Shown here: in pieces, positions 1 through 8,732 of the stretch
Layout: the number at the start of each line of letters is the position of its first letter
Numbering within the stretch: the stretch's first letter is position 1
From: Bacteriovorax sp.
GTDB lineage: Bacteria > Bdellovibrionota > Bacteriovoracia > Bacteriovoracales > Bacteriovoracaceae
Direction of reading: 5' to 3'
DNA length: 55,899 bases
Assembly (NCBI GenBank): GCA_014377485.1
Contig: JACMPM010000101.1
Coordinates: 1 to 55,899 of the forward strand
The notes under the pieces: model-generated
The model's input: only the letters and a program-made list of their open reading frames with translations
The model's database searches: none
Told to the model about the DNA's origin: nothing
Translations under genes and position numbers: made by a program

Positions 1-162
1 AGGAACATAGTGCCCAGAGAAAACTTGTCGTGGAAAATGGTCGACTCCGTCTTTTGTCGCCTCAGGATCTGGAGTGAGCGTGTTCATCAATGAATAATCT
101 GCCAATGGTGCAAGGTCATTGAGTGTTTTCACAAGAAGAGAGGGTCTATTTATCGTATTCAA
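1..162 (-). CDS. SelO-like (YdiU/UPF0061) protein, N-terminal part, cut by window edge
   Basis: Open on the minus strand from a TTG start at 162 with an AAGGA ribosome site about 6 bases upstream, running off the left edge after 54 codons. The translation contains PRQVFSGHYVP preceded by LADYSLMNTLTPDPEATKDG, which I associate from memory with the N-terminus of the SelO/YdiU pseudokinase AMPylator family (compare the family motif PRxVxxAxYSxVxPTP). SelO transfers AMP to Ser/Thr/Tyr of redox proteins. No kinase-fold residues lie within the visible part, so the name is tentative; that it is a gene is more certain. It is separated from the next gene by about 105 bases without obvious signals. 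Confidence 0.5.
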   Translation of the reverse strand, partial: MNTINRPSLLVKTLNDLAPLADYSLMNTLTPDPEATKDGVDHFPRQVFSGHYVP

Positions 163-267
163 ATGTCTTCCTTAATAGAATTATTTTTTAATTTAGACGA
201 ATTATATATTAACAGTAAAACCAATATGGCCAAAAAAATCAACTGACTGAATTAAATCAATTTTTAA

Positions 268-1362
268 TTAAGTATTATGAATAAGTTTAAAATCTATACA
301 GTTTGTAATTCTATTTTTTAAAAACTTATAAAGATCATTTGAGTTCTTTTCTAAATCTTCCCAGCCCTCCTTCGAAGTAATAATACAATCAATATCATCG
401 AATCTTAAAGGATAAAAACTATGTCCAGCAAGTCGCCACTCTCTTTCAAAATACCAAAAGAAAGGATCATCAATTCTTTTCTTCCCACTATTTACTCTTA
501 AGTCGAAAGGTTTTGTATAGCTTATATTTTTAGAATATGCAGAAAAAGATTCACTTTCATCTTTAGCGAACTCATGAAAATTATAATTAAATATTGACTG
601 TTGAGAGTTACCAACCTTTTCCCAATTAGCTAAACTACCTGCAATGCGTTCATAAAATGAACTTTTTTGTAAAACATAATTCACTGGTCGAAGGTCTCTT
701 ATTAAACTTGCAACAGCAAAAGAATTATAAGATTTATCGAGCAGTTTCTCTACATAGGCTTTAGGATCACTTATCCAACTATGTGCTTCTTGCTCTTTAA
801 AACGTGAAAATATTTTTTCTTTATTTATGCCAATTGCAACCGATAATTTCCCCCTAGCATAAGCTGCTGAATGGCTTTCAGTTTGTGCAATTGGAATATC
901 GCAAAAGCAGATGCAGTCATTTCTCCAAATAACCATGTCTTCATCAGAAAGTGAGTTTTTAATTGAAAAAATTTTAAAAAATTTAATTAAGTCATTATCG
1001 CAAGAGTGATCAAGTTTTTCTTGGAAATTTTTTAAACTAAAAGAATGCCCATTATTAAAACTAAAAAAATATTCACTTAAACATGCTCTCAAGAAAGACC
1101 TTTTTACTTCAATAGGATATGTTTTAAAACTTGCTAAATTTGAAAAAGTCAATTCTTGTAATTGTTGTGTTTCTAATACTCCAACACTTGAAGACAATAA
1201 AATGTCTCCTTGGTGAATTTTTTTCATTTCTTTTAAAAATGATTGCTGTTTCTCGCTTAGGTCTGTATTTGAATAATTTTCAAAAAAGATTTTTTTCATA
1301 ATATCCAGATTGGTAAAATGATATAGTGAATTCGAGATATAATTTTGTCCTGAGTATGACAT
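268..1362 (-). CDS. AbiGi/DUF2971-like protein
   Basis: A 364-residue soluble protein. It shows an N-terminal LYHFT motif (residues 13-17), a central CFCDIPIAQTESHSAAYARG block and a C-terminal FEREWR motif. A FHFT-like start, CFCDIPLSxxxxH and EREWR are features I recall from the AbiGi antitoxin (PF10899) and DUF2971 families, found in abortive-infection loci. The ATG follows GGAAAG about 6 bases upstream. It stands alone, with no AbiGii-like partner next to it, so a toxin-antitoxin reading is not supported locally. The family call is from motif memory; a domain search would settle it. Confidence 0.6.
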   Translation of the reverse strand: MSYSGQNYISNSLYHFTNLDIMKKIFFENYSNTDLSEKQQSFLKEMKKIHQGDILLSSSVGVLETQQLQELTFSNLASFKTYPIEVKRSFLRACLSEYFFSFNNGHSFSLKNFQEKLDHSCDNDLIKFFKIFSIKNSLSDEDMVIWRNDCICFCDIPIAQTESHSAAYARGKLSVAIGINKEKIFSRFKEQEAHSWISDPKAYVEKLLDKSYNSFAVASLIRDLRPVNYVLQKSSFYERIAGSLANWEKVGNSQQSIFNYNFHEFAKDESESFSAYSKNISYTKPFDLRVNSGKKRIDDPFFWYFEREWRLAGHSFYPLRFDDIDCIITSKEGWEDLEKNSNDLYKFLKNRITNCIDFKLIHNT

Positions 1363-1458
1363 TCTTTCTTTCCATTTAATTTTTTAACACTTTAAGCTAT
1401 TCTAGTTAGAATTTAAAAAAATGCAACTATAGATACGTTTTCATCGAGGTCATTTTAT

Positions 1459-1545
1459 TACTTTTTAACTCGACCAGCTGACCTGATACTTAGCTGTAAA
1501 GTAGAAGCCGATGACATTTTTTAGTTCGATACCTCCGACTTTTAT
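1459..1545 (+). repeat. Truncated copy of the left half of the 1631-1775 hairpin
   Basis: The stretch starting TTTTTAACTCGACCAGCT and continuing to CTGTAAAGTAGAAG is an imperfect direct copy of the left arm and first spacer of the large hairpin that begins at 1631. It lacks a matching right arm, so it looks like a decayed or half element. The rest of 1363-2014 holds no convincing gene. An open frame of 30 codons at 1888-1980 has no clear ribosome site, and a small GTAGCA/TGCTAC hairpin lies at 1987-2004, just downstream of ssb. Confidence 0.5.
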
Positions 1546-1630
1546 CTCTTAACTTGCTTGTTTTTAAACTTCATCTTCTGCCTCTCCTACCTCCCCTTCC
1601 CCTACCACTCTCTCTTATTCTTCATATTCC

Positions 1631-1775
1631 TTTTTTAACTAGGCCAGCTTCCTTATTACTTATCTGTAGAGTAGAAATTGACTTGGGTTTTTTAGACTTT
1701 AGACGTAAAAAAACCCAAGTCAATTTCGGAGCGGAAATTAAGTAATGTTTTGGGGAAGCTGGCCTAGTTAAAAAA
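1631..1775. repeat. Large nested hairpin, 145 bp, three successive perfect stems
   Basis: The outer arms 1631-1652 and 1754-1775 are perfect 22-bp inverted repeats (ending AACTAGGCCAGCTTCC). A middle stem pairs ATTACTTA at 1655-1662 with TAAGTAAT at 1739-1746. The apical stem pairs 1674-1693 with 1708-1727, 20 bp perfect with a 14-base loop. The size and the AAC...GTT outer ends recall integron attC sites, but the box bases fit only partly (GTTAAAA instead of GTTRRRY), and the outer arms are perfectly matched instead of carrying extrahelical bases. A transfer origin, a cruciform or a folded recombination site are all possible. Confidence 0.8.
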
Positions 1776-2014
1776 AGAATTTAAACCCCTTTCACAGATG
1801 TTCCCGACATCATTTGCATCTCTTTAACATATCTTTGACGCTAGTTCATCACCAGATTAACCACGTATTAAATTAAAAATATGATTAATGAATGACGTAA
1901 GTAAAGTTAATGAACTTGAAATTGATTTTTATAGTTTTGAATATTTAATGAATGAACTTTTAGAACGAAGACTAAGATAGTGGTAGTAGCAAGCTAGTGC
2001 TACTGCCAATAGTG

Positions 2015-2374
2015 CTAATAAGAAGCAGAAACAGGCGCATCAACCTCTGTAGAAGTTTGGAATTTTATCTCGCGTGCCATGATAAACTTCGTAAATCTCT
2101 CTTTACCTTCTTTATCCTGCCAGTTATCGATCTTAAGTGGCCCTGTAACAGAAACCTTGCTGCCTTTTTTAAGGTTTTCATTACAAGAGATCGCATTCTT
2201 ATCCCAACACTCTACATTGTGCCAGGTAACCTTCTTTTGCTTGATGTTTTCAGCATCAATCCAGTCTTCATTTACCGCAATAGAGAAATTACAGACTGAC
2301 TTACCTACTGGGATGACCTTAAGAACAGGGTCAGCTCCAAGACGGCCTTCGATTGTAAAAACTTTAGTACTCAT
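2015..2374 (-). CDS. ssb: Single-stranded DNA-binding protein
   Basis: A 119-residue OB-fold SSB. The N-terminus (TIEGRLGADPVLK), VCNFSIAVNEDW, TWHNVECWDKNA and GSKVSVTGPLKIDNWQDKEG are classic SSB segments. It coats single-stranded plasmid DNA during transfer, replication or establishment. It ends in APVSASY and lacks the acidic DDxxPF tip that recruits host repair proteins, so it may act mainly as a coating protein. Its ATG overlaps the stop of the upstream gene by 4 bases, placing it as the last gene of the transfer operon, a common position for plasmid ssb genes. Confidence 0.9.
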   Translation of the reverse strand: MSTKVFTIEGRLGADPVLKVIPVGKSVCNFSIAVNEDWIDAENIKQKKVTWHNVECWDKNAISCNENLKKGSKVSVTGPLKIDNWQDKEGKERFTKFIMAREIKFQTSTEVDAPVSASY

Positions 2375-2772
2375 TGATTCACTCCTTTTTTTGACTTCTT
2401 TTGAAGTCCGTTAAGAACAAACTCAAACATCGTATAGTTTGTTCCGTGTTTATGATTAAATTTTCTAACCTCTTCATTGGCCCGATCTTCATCGCTTAAT
2501 GAAGAATTTTGAATCTCGGCAATATCAGATTCTTTTAATAGCTTTAATGCATGAGCGACTAATGATGAAAACTCGATAACAGCACCATAGTCTTTTTGAT
2601 TGCACCTTATAAGAAGCTCATCGATCAGATTGGCAGTTTCATCCTTGTCATCTTTTCTGCTGTAGATATAGCGATGCTTGATTTCTATCGCCGTATTGAG
2701 ATTTAGATTCTTTGTTAATTTACCCGCTTTCGATGTTTTTACGACTTCTTCTAATTGTGATTCGTTATGCAT
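2371..2772 (-). CDS. Hypothetical protein in the transfer operon
   Basis: A 133-residue, highly charged and mostly helical protein with no signal peptide or membrane segment. I do not recognise a family. It overlaps ssb by 4 bases downstream and the replication-relaxation-like gene by 22 bases upstream, so it is surely co-translated with them. The position between a DNA-processing-like protein and SSB suggests a role in plasmid DNA processing or transfer, which is inference from context only. Confidence 0.75.
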   Translation of the reverse strand: MHNESQLEEVVKTSKAGKLTKNLNLNTAIEIKHRYIYSRKDDKDETANLIDELLIRCNQKDYGAVIEFSSLVAHALKLLKESDIAEIQNSSLSDEDRANEEVRKFNHKHGTNYTMFEFVLNGLQKKSKKGVNQ

Positions 2773-3587
2773 GTGGCCTCCATTGGTTCTTTCTTTTTGC
2801 TTAAATCTAAAACAACAATTTCTTCACCAAAGAACTTCTCTATTGATAATTCTTTGGTAGCGCACTCCATTGTGGAGTTAGCGAGAATTGATCCATACTG
2901 ATGATTTTGAGAAGAATATAAAAAAATGATTTTACCGTTTAATCCCTTTTGACTTGTCTCGCTCTTGTTTTCCATAATCAATTCCTGGATTCTTCTGCGA
3001 TATGAATTTAGAATCGATTTGCTTTTAAAAAAGTAGATTACATAGTCAAAATACGTACTCTCTTTATATTGAATAAATTTTTCATAAACACGATCAGACG
3101 ACTTTTGTGTAAGTTCAACCTCGATTGCAACCTTAAATATTTTGTCATTGTGACTTATTCCCAGATAAGCATCTGGCGAAAGTGAAAGCTCTAATGAATT
3201 TGTTGAGCTAAAGGCATTAGGGACTCTTGAGGTTTGATATTCATGAGGTAGTTTGTAATAGTGAACATTTTCGCGATTCATTAATTCAATTCCAAGAATT
3301 GAAATAAATAAATTGTGATACACCATCGATTCATCAATTGATGAACGAGGACTTTTCAAGTGATTCAATGTCTTCTTGGTAGGAAGAATTATCATTTCAT
3401 TTTTGTTATCTAATCGAGAAATATAAACAAACTCCTCAATAGCTAGTCTGTGAATCTTTCTTCTTAAACCATGTATTGAAATATTTGAAGTAAGTTGCTT
3501 GTGTAAACTCCGTAGCGTTAATACCCCCCATTTATCCAATGCATTTATAATTTCAATGTTAGACCAGAGTAAAATATCCTTATTCAT
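2751..3587 (-). CDS. Replication-relaxation-like protein (winged helix plus nuclease-like domain)
   Basis: 278 residues. The N-terminal 70 residues look like a winged helix (IINALDKWGVLTLRSLHKQL, then HGLRRKIHRLAIEEFV). The middle carries PDAYLGI...FKVAIEVELTQKS...KFIQYK, the pattern of the replication-relaxation family (PF13814), which resembles PD-(D/E)xK folds and is found next to plasmid mobilisation genes. It sits directly behind the coupling-protein gene (3-base gap), so it may prepare or mark the plasmid DNA for the coupling protein. No recognisable relaxase is present in the window, so this protein is a candidate for part of that role; that is inference. Confidence 0.6.
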   Translation of the reverse strand: MNKDILLWSNIEIINALDKWGVLTLRSLHKQLTSNISIHGLRRKIHRLAIEEFVYISRLDNKNEMIILPTKKTLNHLKSPRSSIDESMVYHNLFISILGIELMNRENVHYYKLPHEYQTSRVPNAFSSTNSLELSLSPDAYLGISHNDKIFKVAIEVELTQKSSDRVYEKFIQYKESTYFDYVIYFFKSKSILNSYRRRIQELIMENKSETSQKGLNGKIIFLYSSQNHQYGSILANSTMECATKELSIEKFFGEEIVVLDLSKKKEPMEATCITNHN

Positions 3588-3590
3588 TTT

Positions 3591-5123
3591 TTATTCCTTA
3601 TAAAAATTCTCAATTCCTGTAATGGAATCACTATTCTTCTTTATTTCGACTTTCTTAGTTACTATTGATGCTTTTAAAATTGGATTTTCATGTATAAGAA
3701 TTTTGAGACTATGGTCCTGATCTGCTCTATTTTTATATCCAAAAACATCTGACTTTCTAATATCTCTAAGTTTTAAAAAATGAAGCGAGCTTGGAGACTT
3801 GGTCAGCATAATACATTGACCAATTTCAAGATCTTTAATGACCTGTGGCGGACAAAGATACTCTCTAACATCTCGAACAGAACCTCGCTCACTTTCAATA
3901 TTATCAACCGTCATTGCTGATCTTTTAACAGTTTTAAAAGTACCGATTGACTCAGAAATTGCTGAAGCATAATCGTTATTACCTTGCTTTAAGATAAACC
4001 AATTAGAACATAGCTCTAGTAAGTGATCTTTAAATTGCGGACCAATTTTTTCAGCATCAGCTGGCGTCTGCATGGCAATGAATGTCTGGTAACCAGAAGA
4101 TCGGTTCTTATTAAGGAAATCGATGAAGTCTTCATATAAGATACTTCCAGCTTCATCGATAAACACAGCAAATGAATCTCGTATTGAATCATGACTATCA
4201 TCAGCTTCTATTCCCACCATATGAGAAGTCATTTGAATATCATTTATAATAAGTTTTCCAATGGTCTTAGCAACCGAGCCATAACCTTGAGTAGAAAGTC
4301 CTACATATAAAGACTTTTTAGATTTTCTTAAATTTCTCATATCAATGGATCGACCATTATCTTCTAATAGTCTTCCAAATGGTGATGCCATGATGATTTC
4401 TAGTTGAGCCAGAAGACCTGACGTTTCCTTGTGATCACGATGTTCAGCTAAATGCCGATAGATATTAGGAAGTGAAATAAGAGTTTTTTCATCAGTTAGT
4501 GCTGCCATTGTCTGCATCAATGCTCTCTGAGATTGATCTTTATAATAGCGAGCTTCTCCTTCACTCCACTCAAGAGACCTCATAATTATCTGAGTTCTCT
4601 GAGTGTTGTTGAGGCCATTAAATGGGTTATAAGACATTTCATCTGGGTATAACTCCGAAAAAATTAAGCATTCCTTTCCGTAGTATTTATTTAAATTTCG
4701 AAATTGAAGAATCTCACTTTTACTTCCTTTAGGATCGAAATAAATCAAGGGTGAATTAACCTGGATCTTATATTCCATGATTAGAGATATAAGATTAGAT
4801 TTACCAAAACCAGAGCCTCCTAAAATGAGGTTGTGTCGCTCCATCGGAATTTCAGTAAATAGGACATCTCTCTTGTTGCTTACCGAATAACCAATAGACT
4901 GAGGATTAAGAGTAGTCTTTTGAGTGATGATAAAACTTTCTAAAATAACTTTCTTTTGATTTCTTTTCGATATTCTATCGATAAGAAGCTCTATCAATTT
5001 TGAAAGACCTTTAGTCGTGAGTCCAATCAAGTCTTCCATTAATGTCGACAGTAATTCTGTAAAAGGATCTATCGTGCCCTTGCTAGCACCAGAGCTTTTA
5101 TTGCTGCTATTATTGATAGTCAT
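3591..5123 (-). CDS. virD4: Type IV coupling protein (VirD4/TraG/TraD-like ATPase)
   Basis: The ATPase that feeds DNA into the type IV channel. Numbered from the ATG at 5123 (510 residues): Walker A GGSGFGKS at about 102-109, YFDPKGSK just after, Walker B AVFIDEAG at about 319-325, then QTPADAEKIG and the QGNNDYASAI region typical of TraG-like proteins. A longer frame reaches 5180, but that would overlap the preceding gene by 71 bases; the ATG at 5123 has AAAGG 9 bases upstream and overlaps by 14. No N-terminal membrane segments are visible, unlike classical VirD4, so it may be anchored by a partner. Confidence 0.88.
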   Translation of the reverse strand: MTINNSSNKSSGASKGTIDPFTELLSTLMEDLIGLTTKGLSKLIELLIDRISKRNQKKVILESFIITQKTTLNPQSIGYSVSNKRDVLFTEIPMERHNLILGGSGFGKSNLISLIMEYKIQVNSPLIYFDPKGSKSEILQFRNLNKYYGKECLIFSELYPDEMSYNPFNGLNNTQRTQIIMRSLEWSEGEARYYKDQSQRALMQTMAALTDEKTLISLPNIYRHLAEHRDHKETSGLLAQLEIIMASPFGRLLEDNGRSIDMRNLRKSKKSLYVGLSTQGYGSVAKTIGKLIINDIQMTSHMVGIEADDSHDSIRDSFAVFIDEAGSILYEDFIDFLNKNRSSGYQTFIAMQTPADAEKIGPQFKDHLLELCSNWFILKQGNNDYASAISESIGTFKTVKRSAMTVDNIESERGSVRDVREYLCPPQVIKDLEIGQCIMLTKSPSSLHFLKLRDIRKSDVFGYKNRADQDHSLKILIHENPILKASIVTKKVEIKKNSDSITGIENFYKE

Positions 5124-5604
5124 ATTCATAAACCTTTGTTTCTGGATAAACGATTGTCTTTCCACCTTCTTTTTTTTCAACTCGCTCTAAAATAGTGTGC
5201 TCTGTAATAATTTGTTTTTTTACTAATCCTTTAAGTCTCTCAGGAAGGTTTTGAGCAGGTACAAGATAGCTTTTTGATTCACTTGGCTCTACCAGCTTAA
5301 ATCCTAAATCTTCGGGTATTGGATTTGGACTATCATTTAACTTATCTCTCTTAATCATCTGGCTCATTTCTTTATTATCAGGATCATCAGAATTTAATAA
5401 ATATCCAATACCTGCTCCTATAGCTGCTCCAACGGCCCCCCAAACTATGGTGTTAAAACCGTCTGATTCTTTATCAGGTGAAAAACTATAACCTGCAATT
5501 CCTCCAACTGCCGCTCCGGCCAATCCTCCATAAAGAATTGAAGACTTTGTTGTAGAACATGAAGTGATTGATAAAATGCAAACTGTTATTAAAATATTTT
5601 TCAT
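5110..5604 (-). CDS. Glycine-zipper lipoprotein of the T4SS operon (VirB7-like position)
   Basis: 164 residues with a lipoprotein signal (MKNILITVCILSITSC, lipid Cys at 16). Two glycine-zipper segments follow (GGLAGAAVGGIAGY and WGAVGAAIGAGIGYLL), which commonly insert in or cross a membrane, then a hydrophilic tail. It lies between the VirB10-like and coupling-protein genes with 4- and 14-base overlaps. A small outer-membrane lipoprotein stabilising the VirB9/VirB10 core (VirB7 or TraV role) is the natural reading, though the length and the glycine zipper differ from classical VirB7. Confidence 0.7.
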   Translation of the reverse strand: MKNILITVCILSITSCSTTKSSILYGGLAGAAVGGIAGYSFSPDKESDGFNTIVWGAVGAAIGAGIGYLLNSDDPDNKEMSQMIKRDKLNDSPNPIPEDLGFKLVEPSESKSYLVPAQNLPERLKGLVKKQIITEHTILERVEKKEGGKTIVYPETKVYEYDYQ

Positions 5605-6434
5605 ATTTTAAATCTCCTCGTGAAATAAATTAAAATTTTTGTTCCAGCATCAATAGAGAGCTTGGATTCAGTGGTTTTATACTCGTCTGTATTCATTTGA
5701 ATAATCTCATCAAGAGCACCAATACCTCCTGATTTAATCTTATTTTTTGCTGATGTAGTGACTGACTCCATACCTAGCGGGTTAATCACTCTGTCGAGGG
5801 ATACATCTAATCCCTGCTTGAGCGTTGCGGCCGTAATAGCACCCACGGCAAATTGCTCTTTACCAGAGTAAAACTTTCCCAAAAGCCCTGCCGTACCATC
5901 CAGATTTAATAAAATAGTCTCCACATCATATTCGTCATCGTTAGTAATTAAACGATTACATGCCGTAAGAACACGTTTATTTTTAGATACTCCAACACAG
6001 GAAAACAATGTTCCTGATGGCAAGCCTTCAAATGCCTCAACTGTTTCAACAAGTAGTGGTGACTCAAGATTTGAAGATACAACTGAATTTAATAAACGAC
6101 CTTTTATTACGGAACCCGTTTTTAGGTCGTACTGGTTCGAAAAATCCCAGATACCTAAGGAGTTTTTATCTAAATATTTCTTTAGCAAAAGAGAATTTGC
6201 TTTATCAATATCTTTTACTTCAATATAATCCAAAGAGACAGCTTCGGCATTCATACTTTTTCTAATATGATTTTTGGGCGAATTAATTTTTAATTTTTTT
6301 TCATTTGTAACTGAACCTTGATCAGATAATTTATCCTCAACAAAGATTTTATTTGAAAATTTTTTACTTAATTCAATTGGTGCTGAAAAACATCTATAAC
6401 TAATTAACATTACAAAACACACAAGATATTTCAT
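5601..6434 (-). CDS. virB10: VirB10/TrbI-like core-complex protein with a signal peptide
   Basis: 277 residues. The C-terminal two thirds match the VirB10/TraB outer-membrane-core fold: LKTGSVIKGRLLNSVVSSNLESP, then GLPSGTLFSCVGV, LDGTAGLLGKFYSG, and the final SIDAGTKILIYFTRRF. The N-terminus (MKYLVCFVMLISYRCFSAP) looks like a cleavable signal peptide, not the cytoplasmic tail, inner-membrane helix and proline-rich linker of classical VirB10. If so, it does not span both membranes and may not sense coupling-ATPase activity directly. Overlaps of 4 bases on both sides mark one operon. Confidence 0.8.
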   Translation of the reverse strand: MKYLVCFVMLISYRCFSAPIELSKKFSNKIFVEDKLSDQGSVTNEKKLKINSPKNHIRKSMNAEAVSLDYIEVKDIDKANSLLLKKYLDKNSLGIWDFSNQYDLKTGSVIKGRLLNSVVSSNLESPLLVETVEAFEGLPSGTLFSCVGVSKNKRVLTACNRLITNDDEYDVETILLNLDGTAGLLGKFYSGKEQFAVGAITAATLKQGLDVSLDRVINPLGMESVTTSAKNKIKSGGIGALDEIIQMNTDEYKTTESKLSIDAGTKILIYFTRRFKI

Positions 6435-6901
6435 AAAACCCTCTCAGAATTGATATAAACAGAAGTCCCCTTAGGAAGATAGACACTCGAGCGAGCCTTA
6501 ACGATAATATCGTTAACAACAATTTCGTTTTCAATTAAATTTTTGAATTGAATTGAAGAAACGCCTTCATAAATTTCCCAAGTATTAGTCTTTTTTACTA
6601 GCACGTAGGAATTATTTTTCTGACCATCAGAGACAGTATAAAAACTGTCATATCTTGAACTATCAATATGCACCTTAAATTGATAATTTTTATTCTCAGT
6701 CAAAATAATTAATTCCGTCTGATTCATCGTTCTGATTGGTTGAATTACAATTACATTCTTTTTCCTGTTGGTATTTACAGAAAAATCTCCTGCCTTCCCA
6801 ATAGCCGCAAAAGTAATAGGCTCATTAAAAACTATAGTGGTAGGTATTGTGGGAGAAATAGATAAGGCCGTGGCCACATTTAACAATGTTTGAATTAACA
6901 T
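6431..6901 (-). CDS. VirB9/TraK-like core-complex protein, N-terminal domain only
   Basis: 156 residues. The sequence TTIVFNEPITFAAIGKAGDFSV, VIVIQPIRTMNQTELIILTE and NYQFKVHID follows the N-terminal domain of VirB9/TraK (pT.I.F...I....G....F). VirB9 is usually about 270-290 residues with a second domain contacting VirB7; here only the first domain plus a short YLPKGTSVYINSERV tail is present. A hydrophobic start may be a weak signal peptide. It sits between the VirB8- and VirB10-like genes in the conventional order, which supports the assignment. Confidence 0.7.
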   Translation of the reverse strand: MLIQTLLNVATALSISPTIPTTIVFNEPITFAAIGKAGDFSVNTNRKKNVIVIQPIRTMNQTELIILTENKNYQFKVHIDSSRYDSFYTVSDGQKNNSYVLVKKTNTWEIYEGVSSIQFKNLIENEIVVNDIIVKARSSVYLPKGTSVYINSERVL

Positions 6902-6903
6902 CT

Positions 6904-7362
6904 TTAATCCTTGGTAGTTAATTTAATATTTTGATTATCAAGTTCACGAATATTTTTAATCGAATAGAACTCTCGATTATTCATGGACTGCTCCAAGTAA
7001 ACATCAAGTCCTCTTAATCCTGAATTAGTTTCTACGATTACTTTGCAAAGTCCGTCTCTGTACTTAATGTCTATAATTTTGTCGTCAGTTTCAAAATTAA
7101 AACTTGCCGGATTATCTTTTAAATAATTCCAAATTTCTTCATTGTAATACTGAGAATAGACTTGACCTTGAAGAAGACCATTAACTCCGTGGTAACAGAT
7201 CTTTTCTGCAGTTTCACCAGCAACAAAATTTGGATTGTTTTTTAGATGATAGTTAATCGATTCGTCTTTGAAGGTTCTGTAACAAATCATTAGAACAAGT
7301 ATGCAATTAGTCACAATGTACCAATTGATTCTAAATTTATTTTCATCTTTTATATATTTCAT
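6904..7362 (-). CDS. VirB8/TraE-like inner-membrane protein
   Basis: 152 residues with a short cytoplasmic N-terminus, one transmembrane helix at about 14-31 (WYIVTNCILVLMICY) and a periplasmic domain. This is the topology of VirB8/TraE, which nucleates the T4SS assembly platform. Its size is smaller than typical VirB8 (about 230) and nearer TraE. Sequence similarity is weak by eye; the call rests on topology and on its place between VirB6 and VirB9 relatives. Its ATG overlaps the stop of the upstream gene. Confidence 0.6.
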   Translation of the reverse strand: MKYIKDENKFRINWYIVTNCILVLMICYRTFKDESINYHLKNNPNFVAGETAEKICYHGVNGLLQGQVYSQYYNEEIWNYLKDNPASFNFETDDKIIDIKYRDGLCKVIVETNSGLRGLDVYLEQSMNNREFYSIKNIRELDNQNIKLTTKD

Positions 7363-8732
7363 ACATTTCTCGTTGGGAAATTATTAGAGTGAGTATTGTT
7401 TTTTAAGTTATTAGTTGAAAACTTAGAGTTCCCTCTAAATTTCGTTGTATTCATATCTTTTACAAAATTAGGATTTCTTACGAGACTAGGCACTTTAGCG
7501 GTCTTTAAATAATTTCCTATTTCCGGTTTTTGGATTCTATTTATTGGATTATTAGTTTTTCTTACAGCATCTTTATAGCTTAAAGGGTTGCTGATAGAAT
7601 TTTTTGAAACCTCAGACGAACTCATCTTTTTTAAATCTCGAACCATACCTAACTTAGAATTTGTATTTTCTTTGGCATTAAAAATTGAATCAAGCTTGGT
7701 TACAATTTTCTCTTTTGCATTCATACTTTTAAAAGCTTCTGAACCCTTTGGAGCCAAAGTTGAATTCATAAAACCTGTTTTTGTTTTACCAATATCATCA
7801 GGTCCTAGCTTTAATCCCTTACTGGATAATATTTTTGATGAATTTTTAGATAGACTTTCTTTGAAAGAATTTTTTAAAAGACCAGGGCCACTCGATCCAA
7901 AATGTCCAGCGGTCTGGGCATAACCTTTCCCAAGAATTGTTGAATTATTCAAAGCAGACATTGCCATTACAGTTGTTCCCATCATGGCCATTTGACTTCC
8001 GAAGGCAGCGACTCCTTCACCCGTTACAATTTTCCAAGATAGATAAAGAGATGCTAAGCTAAAGAGAGAAATTATGAGAAAATGCAAAACTCCTGCTAAG
8101 CCGATTTCCCCTTTCGGGCCTATGCCGACTTCATTTCCCTTTGCTAGGAGTACTATTATGATTGAGAGAATAATTGGTGATATAAACAACCAAAGTAAAC
8201 TTTGAAATAATGAAACAAAGGATTTTTCTCCCGGATGCTGAAGAATACCGATTGCACAAATTAGAGGATAAAGTATCCACAATAAAGCATTAACTAATGA
8301 GTACAATTGTCGAGTAAAGATAAAACATATTTTAAAAATTAAACTGATTGCAACATATGGAAGATATGAAGAAAAATTTGTGAATAATTCAACAGTTTCA
8401 TCCCAAAATCCGCTATCGGCATTTTTACCTTTAGTTACTTTAAGATAGTGATCGCAAAATTCTGTATTTTTACATAACTTAATTATGTTATTTGAAAAAC
8501 CGAAAGATAAATCTAGAGAGCTTACAAACAAGGTTTTGAATGACCCTAAAATTAAAAAACAAATAAAAACTCTTTTTATAACTCGAATAAAATTCATCTC
8601 ACCGAAATATTCGAACAAGATTGATAACAATAAAAAAATGACTATTAATCCATCGATATCTTTACTAATAATATCTGAGACATTTTTCAATGTAGGATAT
8701 TCAATAATCATATAACTTCTAAATGTATTCAT
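7359..8732 (-). CDS. VirB6/TrbL-like polytopic membrane protein
   Basis: 457 residues. Residues 1-265 contain about six hydrophobic segments (for example GLIVIFLLLSILFEYFG, FVSLFQSLLWLFISPIILSI, VLHFLIISLFSLASLYLSW) around a central periplasmic loop, followed by a GVAAFGSQMAMMGTTVMAMSAL segment and a long basic, Ser/Asn-rich soluble tail of about 170 residues. This is the architecture of VirB6/TrbL inner-membrane channel proteins. The gene overlaps both neighbours by 4 bases. The extended C-terminal tail resembles extended VirB6 forms; its function is unknown. Confidence 0.75.
   Translation of the reverse strand: MNTFRSYMIIEYPTLKNVSDIISKDIDGLIVIFLLLSILFEYFGEMNFIRVIKRVFICFLILGSFKTLFVSSLDLSFGFSNNIIKLCKNTEFCDHYLKVTKGKNADSGFWDETVELFTNFSSYLPYVAISLIFKICFIFTRQLYSLVNALLWILYPLICAIGILQHPGEKSFVSLFQSLLWLFISPIILSIIIVLLAKGNEVGIGPKGEIGLAGVLHFLIISLFSLASLYLSWKIVTGEGVAAFGSQMAMMGTTVMAMSALNNSTILGKGYAQTAGHFGSSGPGLLKNSFKESLSKNSSKILSSKGLKLGPDDIGKTKTGFMNSTLAPKGSEAFKSMNAKEKIVTKLDSIFNAKENTNSKLGMVRDLKKMSSSEVSKNSISNPLSYKDAVRKTNNPINRIQKPEIGNYLKTAKVPSLVRNPNFVKDMNTTKFRGNSKFSTNNLKNNTHSNNFPTRNV

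Noticed and set aside
1554-1745. Plus-strand open frame of 63 codons
   Set aside because: It lies across the large hairpin, is low in complexity at its start and has no ribosome site; it is a by-product of the inverted repeat.
5124-5180. Upstream extension of the coupling-protein gene
   Set aside because: It would overlap the lipoprotein gene by 71 bases; the internal ATG at 5123 has a good ribosome site.
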